35,844 bases of DNA from an uncultured Bacteroidales bacterium (GTDB lineage Bacteria; Bacteroidota; Bacteroidia; Bacteroidales; P3): NCBI GenBank assembly GCA_947167075.1, contig CAMVGR010000018.1, positions 1 to 35,844 of the forward strand, in the 5' to 3' direction. Positions within the stretch are counted from its first letter, which is position 1; the number at the start of each line of letters is the position of its first letter. The notes beneath the pieces were generated by a model. It searched no databases and was not told the origin of the DNA. It saw only the letters and a program-made list of their open reading frames with translations. Positions 29,676 through 35,844 of this stretch are shown piece after piece. Both the position numbers and the translations under genes were made by a program.

Positions 29676-29729
29676 CGTCACGGTGCATCTACGGTGCATG
29701 TACGGTGCATGTACGGATGAAGTACGGTG
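29676..29729 (+). repeat. Dispersed 54-bp repeat, copy 2 (inverted relative to copy 1)
   Basis: Exact reverse complement of 5892-5945 over all 54 bp, again in 11-bp units (ACGGTGCATCT, ACGGTGCATGT twice, ACGGATGAAGT). A short CCGT-C-ACGG inverted repeat lies at its left edge, comparable to the one on copy 1. It lies between the convergent ends of rplQ and the beta-galactosidase gene. Confidence 0.9.
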
Positions 29730-29795
29730 AAAGGGGGTGCTAGATATTGAGTATGTGATGGTTATGATTTTAGAAGTGGGCTAACTGGTTGTTCT

Positions 29796-32700
29796 TCAGC
29801 GCGAAAAGATTTCCACTTCGTCTACCATCAGCCATGAGGGTTTTCCTGCATAGGGGTGCCAGGATGGGAGGAACGGATGTCCGTAAAAACGGATCCGAAC
29901 CAGACGTATATCGTTTGCACCCTGTGGATGAATGGTATATCGCAAGCGGACGCTGGCAGTTGTGTCGTTGTCGGGAGGATGAGGAAGGTCTAGTTTTTGC
30001 CATGCAGACCATTGCCTGCCGTCGCGACTCCACTGTGCCATGATGTGTTCGGGCCGTATCACCCAGTCGTGAGGACTATGACACACGCCGATATCGATTG
30101 CGTCGAGGTCGGTCGACTGTTCAAGGGTGAGCTCCAGTGTTATGGTGTCGGGCTCCAAAAATCCTGCCCATCCTCGCCCGTAGTCGCCTACCACTCCGCG
30201 GCGGCTGTCGTTGAGCATCACTGGGAAATAGTGTCCATATTGCGGTGCGGGTTGTTGGCTGCATGCGAAGGTCCCAATTGATATGGGTATCCTCTTTCTT
30301 ATTTCCGAGGGTATGTGGCCAAGTTCGGGATGTGCGGTGAAAGCGGTGGAGGGTAGTCCGTCGGTGTGTCCGGGCAGGAGAATGAGGCGGAAGCTATAGG
30401 AGCTGTCGCCACCAATGCAGTATCGTTCGTCTACTCCTGGTCCGCAGGTGGCGGTTCCGAGGGGTGCCACGCGGTGGTCGATATTGACTGTGTAGAACGA
30501 ATCTGCCACCATCCCCTTCCATCGCCTTGCTTTTGTGATTGCACTGTCGGAATATTGCCGCACGCTGAAATTAAGCAGGGTGTCGGGCGAGTAGAATGTG
30601 AGGGCGGGGTGTGCATTGGGCGATGAGGATACGAAACGGACCCATTGGGCCTCGTGGTTGCCCTGCTCCTGCGGCACGACATATTGCGGCGATGCCAATT
30701 CCTCCATGTTTTTCTGCCATCGCCCCACACGCTGTGCGGCACGTCGGTCGGGATAGGTCTCATACATATTGCCAAAAAATCGACATTCGGTATAAGCGGT
30801 GTCCATGCACAGCTGAATGCCTATTTTGGGTAGTGTCCTAAACTGTCCGTTGGGGACTAGGTGGTAGCTCAGTTGCACCTGGTTGTTGTCCGAAATCTCC
30901 ACGATTTGCTTTAGATACATGATCAAGCTGTCGGCAGTCGAAAGCTGAATCAGCATCCTTATCTCACTCTCGTTGCCTTCGGCCTGCAGAATGTCGACGT
31001 GCAATTGCTCCAGTCCTTGCCACGCTCGCGCACCCATGGGGTCGACAAGGTCGTTTTCGGTGGGTGGCCTCCATAGGTTGAAGTGTAGAGGCGAACTCAA
31101 TAGCTCTTTGCCACGGAAACGGAGGCTGACGATGTCGCCATTGGCGGAAGCAATGCGGAGGCGTGTTCGTCCGGCTGAAAGGGTATAATAGCGTGTGGGC
31201 TCGAGGGTGGAGACCCGGTGGCGTGTGTGGGTTTGCTGATCCGATGCGGGGGCACCTTGCTTGACATTCTGGCGTATGTTGTGCCTTTTCCTAGTGTAGA
31301 CGGCTTTCACTTCGGCGGCGTGGGGATGTGGATTGCGGTTGGCAGCAAGGATGCCATTGGCACAGAAGGCATCGTCGTCCTTTATGCCGGGCAAAGCTCC
31401 GAGGTCGCCTCCTGCCCCCCAATAAGTAGTAGGAGGGGCTATTCGACGGTCCTTGTCCGTGCAAAGGTGCTGGTCTTCGAGCAGAAATGCTTGATCTATC
31501 CAATCCCATATAAAACCACCCTGCAATTGGGGGTATTTGTCGATAGTGTCCCAATAGTCTTGCAATCCACCCATGCTGTTGCCCATGGCATGGCAGTATT
31601 CTGCGATGATGTATGGCCGTGTGTGTTTGGGATTGCGTGCATATTCCGAAAGGTATTGTACGGATGGATACATCACCTCGACAATGTCGGTGTTGGCACT
31701 CAACTCGGCACGTTCGTATACAACCGGACGTGTGGGGTCGTAGTCTTTCAGTCGTCGGTAGGCTTCTTCCATGCATATTCCATTGCCACATTCGTTGCCG
31801 AGGCTCCAAGCAATCACGGAGGGGTGATTGCGGTCGCGACGGTACATGTTGTAGATGCGATCCAGCATGGGTTCGAGCCATTCCTCTTTCTTGGCAAGTG
31901 AGCCGTCGCCGTAACCCTGTGCATGGGTCTCCAAATTGGCCTCATCCCAGATATATATGCCTGCCGAATCGCAGAGGGTATACCATAGTTCGTCGTTTGG
32001 ATAGTGGCTAGTGCGGACAGCATTGATTCCCATATCTTTCATGAGTGCAATGTCGAGCCGCATTTCTTCCGGAGTAATATAGTGTCCTCCATACATCGAG
32101 TGTTCGTGGCGATTCACTCCTCGGATTTCGATGGGTTGGCCGTTGATTAGAAAAATACCGTTGGCGATTTCTAGATGTCTGAAACCGATGCGTCTTTTGA
32201 GGGTTTCTATCAGTTGACCTTGTGGGTCGAATAGCCGTATGGTGAGCGTATAGAGTGCTGGTGTGCTATCATTCCACGGATTCACTTGGCCTACTGTAGA
32301 GATGATATTAGTGAACCAATCCCTGGGTTTGAGATGTCTTTTCTGGTAGAAAATGATGGAATCCTCATCGTCGGCAAGCGACACCTCGATAGAACCTCCC
32401 TGCATCTGCTCGCTGTAGTCAATCATCAGATCGAGGTGTCCGGTACGGAAGTCGGAAGTGTCCAGGTCTGCAATGATTTTAGTATCGCTAATATATGTAT
32501 TGGGTACAGAATAAAGCGTAATGTTGCGAGTGATGCCGCTCATTCGCCACATATCTTGACATTCCATATAGCTTCCATCACACCAGCGGAGCACCTTCAC
32601 TGCAATCTGGTTTGTTCCATCGGTCAAGAATCGTGTAATATCCCATTCGTGAGGGCTTTTGGAATCTTCGCTATATCCTACCTCACGCCCATTGACGTAT

Positions 32701-33137
32701 AGATACATGGCAGAGGCTACCGCTCCAAACTTTATTATCGTCCGCCGGCCAGTCCAGTGGGCGGGCAGTACAAAGTTGTGTGCATATACTCCAGTGGGAT
32801 TGTATCGGGTAGGGGCATAGGGTGGATTGGATGGGAATTCGTTTTTCATATTCACGTATACGGGTACCCCAAAGCCCTGCAACTCGATATTCCCCGGTAC
32901 CATGATAGAATCCCAATGGTCGGGATGCAGTGTGGCGGAATCGGGATGGGAATAGAACCGAAATGCCCAAGTGCCATTAAGCGACAGTTGCCAATCCCCA
33001 TCGGGAATGATGCAATCGTGAGGCAATAGGGCACCTGTGCGGTACACCTTAAGATTGTTCCAATGAGGTTGTCCAACGCTCTCTGCAGTGAGCCCTATAA
33101 GGAACAATAGCGCGATTAAAATAACATTGTGCTTCAT
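29796..33137 (-). CDS. lacZ: Secreted GH2 beta-galactosidase with C-terminal discoidin-like domain
   Basis: 1113 residues from the ATG at 33137. A signal peptide (MKHNVILIALLFLIGLTAES, cleavage near residue 23) predicts periplasmic or outer-membrane-side export. GH2 order: jelly-roll sugar-binding domain (about 45-215), Ig-like domain (215-325), then a TIM barrel from INGQPIEIRGVNRHEHS. The acid/base is E449 in SLGNECGNG and the nucleophile E513 in IIAEYCHAMGNS. GGFIWDWIDQ and the C-terminal beta-sandwich with FNLWRPPTENDL follow the long LacZ pattern. The last ~150 residues (WSRDGRQWSAWQKL...VDEVEIFS) resemble an F5/8 type C carbohydrate-binding domain. Substrate could be another beta-galactoside of host or plant glycans. 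There are no SusC/D genes or regulator beside it. Confidence 0.92.
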   Translation of the reverse strand: MKHNVILIALLFLIGLTAESVGQPHWNNLKVYRTGALLPHDCIIPDGDWQLSLNGTWAFRFYSHPDSATLHPDHWDSIMVPGNIELQGFGVPVYVNMKNEFPSNPPYAPTRYNPTGVYAHNFVLPAHWTGRRTIIKFGAVASAMYLYVNGREVGYSEDSKSPHEWDITRFLTDGTNQIAVKVLRWCDGSYMECQDMWRMSGITRNITLYSVPNTYISDTKIIADLDTSDFRTGHLDLMIDYSEQMQGGSIEVSLADDEDSIIFYQKRHLKPRDWFTNIISTVGQVNPWNDSTPALYTLTIRLFDPQGQLIETLKRRIGFRHLEIANGIFLINGQPIEIRGVNRHEHSMYGGHYITPEEMRLDIALMKDMGINAVRTSHYPNDELWYTLCDSAGIYIWDEANLETHAQGYGDGSLAKKEEWLEPMLDRIYNMYRRDRNHPSVIAWSLGNECGNGICMEEAYRRLKDYDPTRPVVYERAELSANTDIVEVMYPSVQYLSEYARNPKHTRPYIIAEYCHAMGNSMGGLQDYWDTIDKYPQLQGGFIWDWIDQAFLLEDQHLCTDKDRRIAPPTTYWGAGGDLGALPGIKDDDAFCANGILAANRNPHPHAAEVKAVYTRKRHNIRQNVKQGAPASDQQTHTRHRVSTLEPTRYYTLSAGRTRLRIASANGDIVSLRFRGKELLSSPLHFNLWRPPTENDLVDPMGARAWQGLEQLHVDILQAEGNESEIRMLIQLSTADSLIMYLKQIVEISDNNQVQLSYHLVPNGQFRTLPKIGIQLCMDTAYTECRFFGNMYETYPDRRAAQRVGRWQKNMEELASPQYVVPQEQGNHEAQWVRFVSSSPNAHPALTFYSPDTLLNFSVRQYSDSAITKARRWKGMVADSFYTVNIDHRVAPLGTATCGPGVDERYCIGGDSSYSFRLILLPGHTDGLPSTAFTAHPELGHIPSEIRKRIPISIGTFACSQQPAPQYGHYFPVMLNDSRRGVVGDYGRGWAGFLEPDTITLELTLEQSTDLDAIDIGVCHSPHDWVIRPEHIMAQWSRDGRQWSAWQKLDLPHPPDNDTTASVRLRYTIHPQGANDIRLVRIRFYGHPFLPSWHPYAGKPSWLMVDEVEIFSR

Positions 33138-33149
33138 CTTTTCAAAATG

Positions 33150-33157
33150 CAAAAATA
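33150..33157 (-). promoter_or_regulatory. Promoter -7 box of the beta-galactosidase gene
   Basis: On the minus strand, TAttTTTG lies 13 bp before the ATG at 33137, implying a 5' UTR of only a few bases. No clear -33 box is placed 19-21 bp upstream. Confidence 0.4.
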
Positions 33158-33538
33158 CAATAAATTTGCCACATGATAAAAATGAAAACAAGGAAAATGT
33201 AGATGCGGAGGAGAAATACTTCCTGAATTGTAACGAAATGATATGGCAGGAATGCTTTCGAATCATCATGATAGGGGACGGGTAGGACACCGTCGAGAAT
33301 ACACAGTAAGAGGATAGGATTTATGATAGAGGTATTGTTTTGACGAAATTTAAGTTATGAATTGCTAAAAAATAAGAATATGAATATGAAAAAGTACATG
33401 AAATAAAGAGAAATATCTTATGTTAAGTATAAAAAAAATTAGAAGAATAATCCTGTTTAAGTTGTTGTTTTAGTGGTTCTTAATGCTCTAAATAACTCAT
33501 GATTATGAGTGTCCAATGATAATTTACTAAGAAATAAT

Positions 33539-33569
33539 TTTGTCGGATTAAAAAAAAACTGTAATTTTG
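33539..33569 (+). promoter_or_regulatory. ugd promoter
   Basis: TTTG at 33539-33542, 19-bp spacer, TAatTTTG at 33562-33569. The perfect palindrome at 33495-33510 ends 28 bp upstream and could bind a regulator. Confidence 0.75.
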
Positions 33570-33575
33570 CAGACG

Positions 33576-33795
33576 AAAAGAGTAGGTGTAATTTCTTGAA
33601 ATTAGGGATGTAGATTATTTGTGGTAAGGGGTTTTGTCGAGGATTATGATACTCTTTTATTGTTTAAACTTCTGTACAGAATCGCTGTGTGCATGAAGTA
33701 GCCTTCGCTTTGCTCGAAATTCGAATCGGTTGTTTATATAATACTGAGAATCAATACTCTTGCACAATCGTATTCTGATAAAAACAAAAAATAAT
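33576..33795 (+). promoter_or_regulatory. Long structured 5' leader of ugd
   Basis: About 220 nt between promoter and start. AAAAGAGTA (33576-33584) pairs with TACTCTTTT (33650-33658), but its AAGAGTA part can also pair with TACTCTT at 33755-33761. A second helix joins CAGAAT (33677-33682) to ATTCTG (33772-33777) and TGTGCA (33688-33693) to TGCACA (33761-33766). The helices ending at 33761 and beginning at 33761 compete. Confidence 0.45.
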
Positions 33796-35100
33796 ATGAA
33801 GATTTCTGTCGCCGGAACCGGCTATGTTGGACTATCAATTGCCACTCTGTTGGCACAGCATAATGATGTCACGGCTGTCGATGTGGTTAAGGAACGTGTA
33901 GACCTTGTCAACAACCGCAAGTCGCCTATCCAGGACGACTATATCGAGGACTATCTGGCCAACAAGCCCCTTTCACTCAAGGCTACCCTCGACCAAGAGG
34001 CCGGCTACCGCGATGCGGAGTTTGTGGTCATCGCCGCTCCGACCAACTACGACAGTCAGAAGAACTTCTTCGACACCAGCGCCGTAGAGTCTGTCATCGA
34101 TGCCGTGCTGAAGGTGAACCCCGACGCCGTGATGGTCATCAAGAGCACCATACCAGTGGGATATACTCGAGGAATGTATGTGAAATACAGGGCCAAGGGC
34201 GTGAAGAAATTAAACCTGACATTCAGTCCCGAGTTCCTGCGCGAGAGCAAAGCCCTCTATGACAATCTCTATCCGAGTCGCATCATCGTCGGCATCCCCA
34301 AGATGATGGTTGGCAAGGAATATGAGGAAGAGAACGAGGCAATCAAAGCGCTCACGGATATCGACTGGCTCACCGAGCGTGCGCATGTCTTTGCCAAACT
34401 CCTGCAGGAGGCCGCCATCAAGGAGGATGTGCCGACCCTCTTCATCGGAATGAAAGAAGCCGAGGCCGTGAAGCTCTTCGCCAACACCTATTTGGCGCTG
34501 CGCGTCAGCTACTTTAACGAGTTGGATACCTATGCTGAGATGAAGGGACTCGACACCCAAGATATTATCACCGGTATTGGTCTCGACCCCCGCATCGGCA
34601 CGCACTACAACAACCCGAGTTTCGGATACGGCGGCTATTGCCTCCCGAAAGACACCAAACAGCTGTTAGCTAATTATGAGGACGTGCCACAAAATATGAT
34701 GAGTGCCATTGTGGAGAGCAATCGCACCCGCAAGGACTTCATTGCCGACCAAGTCCTCAAGATGGCAGGTTACTATGCATACAGTAGTAACAATCAGTAT
34801 GGTACCGAACAGCAAGCACCGACGATTGGCGTGTATAGACTAACAATGAAGTCCAACAGTGACAACTTCCGCCAGAGTGCCATTCAAGGTGTGATGAAAC
34901 GTATCAAGGCCAAGGGGGCTCAAGTCATCATCTACGAGCCCACGCTCGATGATGGCACCACCTTCTTCGGTAGTTTGGTGGTTAATGACCTCGCCAAGTT
35001 CAAGGCCCAGAGCCACGCTATCATCGCCAACCGATATGATTCAGTTCTCGATGATGTGAAGTCGAAAGTGTATACTAGAGACATTTTTAGGAGAGACTGA
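33796..35100 (+). CDS. ugd: UDP-glucose 6-dehydrogenase
   Basis: 434 residues. Oxidises UDP-glucose to UDP-glucuronate with two NAD+, feeding capsule and exopolysaccharide synthesis. The N-terminal Rossmann motif is [10 protein letters not shown]. Further motifs are [16 protein letters not shown] and [23 protein letters not shown], and the catalytic C282 is in [15 protein letters not shown]. The C-terminal NAD/UDP domain follows. It is longer than the roughly 390-residue E. coli type, partly through a polar insert after MAGYYAYSS. The ATG at 33796 is used because it starts the nucleotide-binding strand MKISVAG; an upstream in-frame ATG at 33760 adds 12 unlike residues. GDP-mannose or UDP-ManNAc dehydrogenase is less likely given overall similarity to short Ugd. 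Confidence 0.9.
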   Translation: MKISVAGTGYVGLSIATLLAQHNDVTAVDVVKERVDLVNNRKSPIQDDYIEDYLANKPLSLKATLDQEAGYRDAEFVVIAAPTNYDSQKNFFDTSAVESVIDAVLKVNPDAVMVIKSTIPVGYTRGMYVKYRAKGVKKLNLTFSPEFLRESKALYDNLYPSRIIVGIPKMMVGKEYEEENEAIKALTDIDWLTERAHVFAKLLQEAAIKEDVPTLFIGMKEAEAVKLFANTYLALRVSYFNELDTYAEMKGLDTQDIITGIGLDPRIGTHYNNPSFGYGGYCLPKDTKQLLANYEDVPQNMMSAIVESNRTRKDFIADQVLKMAGYYAYSSNNQYGTEQQAPTIGVYRLTMKSNSDNFRQSAIQGVMKRIKAKGAQVIIYEPTLDDGTTFFGSLVVNDLAKFKAQSHAIIANRYDSVLDDVKSKVYTRDIFRRD

Positions 35101-35182
35101 ATCATGAGGTCATGAACTGAAAGTCGCGAGCACCTATGAATCAAAGTTGACGCAGCGAGTCAGCACCTTGAAAGAAAATCAA

Positions 35183-35257
35183 ATGGAAGCGAATAACCGC
35201 TACGACGCCTGCCTCGACGACGTGCAGGACAAAGTCTACACCCGCGACATCTATAAA
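35183..35257 (+). pseudogene. Remnant of a second nucleotide-sugar dehydrogenase C-terminus
   Basis: The frame reads NRYDACLDDVQDKVYTRDIYK. The intact ugd just upstream ends [20 protein letters not shown], matching at 15 of 19 aligned residues from NRYD to TRDI. The nucleotide sequences differ at many third positions, so this is the tail of a diverged paralog rather than a fresh duplication. Nothing of the remaining ~400 residues is present upstream. The frame continues into the repeat array without family similarity. Confidence 0.6.
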
Positions 35258-35270
35258 ACAATCCATCGTG

Positions 35271-35844
35271 CGAAGCCAGCGATACCGCAGAAGAGATCCA
35301 CAAGATACAATAACCCCGTACCCGGACAAGAAAGAATCCCCGCCGCAGGCGGAAATAATTTACCAGATTAACAAGATTTCTGCCCGTCAGGGCAAGGCGA
35401 ACCAATCCCGCGAAGCCAGCGATACCGCAGAAGAGATCTACAAGATTCACCAGTTCCGCACCCGGACAAACCCCGAAGGGAATTAATCTATTAGATTCAC
35501 GAGATTTCGTGAGCACCAGCGAGCAGGAGTAGAAGAATCCATCGCGCGAAGCCAGCGATACCGCAGAAGAGATCTACAAGATTCACCAGCTCCGCACCCG
35601 GACAAACCCCGAAGGGAATTAATCTAATAGATTCACGAGATTTCGTGAGCGCCAGCGAGCAGGAGTACAAGAATTCATCGCGCGAAGCCAGCGATACCGC
35701 AGAAGAGATCTACAAGATTCACCAGCTCCGCACCCGGACAAACCCCGAAGGGAATTAATCTATTAGATTCACGAGATTTCGTGAGCACTAGCGAGCAGGA
35801 GTACAAGAATTCATCGCGCGAAGCCAGCGATACCGCAGAAGAGA
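35271..35844. repeat. 136-bp tandem repeat array, truncated by the window edge
   Basis: Units begin with CGAAGCCAGCGATACCGCAG at 35271, 35411, 35547, 35683 and 35819. The first unit is 140 bp and diverged internally. The next three are exactly 136 bp and differ from each other at only a few positions. The fifth is cut at 26 bp by the end of the window. Since 136 is not a multiple of three, the array is not a coding repeat. Each full unit carries TCACGA-GATT-TCGTGA, a perfect hairpin (35497-35512 in the second unit). Confidence 0.92.

Larger units (their letters stand above)
33138..33795. other. Divergent intergenic region between the beta-galactosidase gene and ugd
   Basis: 658 bp, strongly A/T-rich, with no convincing coding frame. 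It holds the beta-galactosidase -7 box, a 16-bp palindrome ACTCAT-GATT-ATGAGT (33495-33510), the ugd promoter (33539-33569) and the structured ugd leader (33576-33795). Nothing is recognised between 33200 and 33490. Confidence 0.6.

Noticed and set aside
33138..33290. 51-residue upstream extension of the beta-galactosidase
   Set aside because: The extension is unlike any GH2 N-terminus, while the ATG at 33137 opens a clean signal peptide and a -7 box lies inside the extension.
33495..33658. Invertible (phase-variable) capsule promoter as in Bacteroides CPS loci
   Set aside because: No inverted repeats flank the ugd promoter; the 9-bp repeats at 33576-33584 and 33650-33658 both lie downstream of it.
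35147..35371. A complete 74-residue protein after ugd
   Set aside because: Only about 20 residues resemble a known protein (the Ugd tail); the rest is translated repeat array.
35271..35844. CRISPR array
   Set aside because: The whole 136-bp unit repeats nearly unchanged; there are no short repeats alternating with unique spacers.

Overview
The window looks like chromosome from a member of the Bacteroidales (Bacteroidota). Three things support this. Several promoters match the Bacteroidota pattern TTTG-N19-TAnnTTTG. Start codons mostly follow A-rich stretches rather than Shine-Dalgarno sites. The ribosomal cluster runs rpsL-rpsG-fusA-rpsJ with no tuf between fusA and rpsJ. Genus and species cannot be read from the sequence.

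Layout. Positions 1-2269 hold the 3' part of tRNA-Arg(UCU), an aspartate-type aminotransferase, and a long structured leader in front of an orphan lipoprotein. A minus-strand block at 2346-8272 holds asnS, a mannose-1-phosphate guanylyltransferase, thyA and recQ. A plus-strand pair at 8541-10408 holds lptB and a second mannose-1-phosphate guanylyltransferase. It faces a 55-residue unannotated gene at 10485-10652. From 11061 to 29514 a nearly unbroken str/S10/spc/alpha ribosomal supercluster encodes 28 ribosomal proteins, EF-G, SecY, methionine aminopeptidase, IF-1 and RNA polymerase alpha. It is driven from a clear promoter at 10952-10982 and ends at a terminator at 29543-29580. A secreted GH2 beta-galactosidase lies on the minus strand at 29796-33137. 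The right end holds a UDP-glucose 6-dehydrogenase with a long structured leader, a small remnant of a second dehydrogenase C-terminus, and a 136-bp tandem array that runs off the window.

Functions. The core of the window is translation (ribosomal proteins, EF-G, IF-1, AsnRS, tRNA-Arg), nascent-chain handling (SecY, Map) and transcription (RpoA). The flanks supply envelope functions: LptB for LPS export, two GDP-mannose-forming enzymes, and Ugd for UDP-glucuronate. thyA and recQ serve DNA synthesis and repair.

The most unusual signals are non-coding. (1) The lipoprotein leader has two competing, nearly equivalent partners for one RNA strand, and one of them sits directly before the start codon, as in a riboswitch. 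(2) An exact 54-bp element built of 11-bp units occurs twice, inverted, 24 kb apart. (3) A 136-bp array follows a decayed ugd tail. (4) rpmD has a perfect Shine-Dalgarno site in a lineage that rarely uses one.
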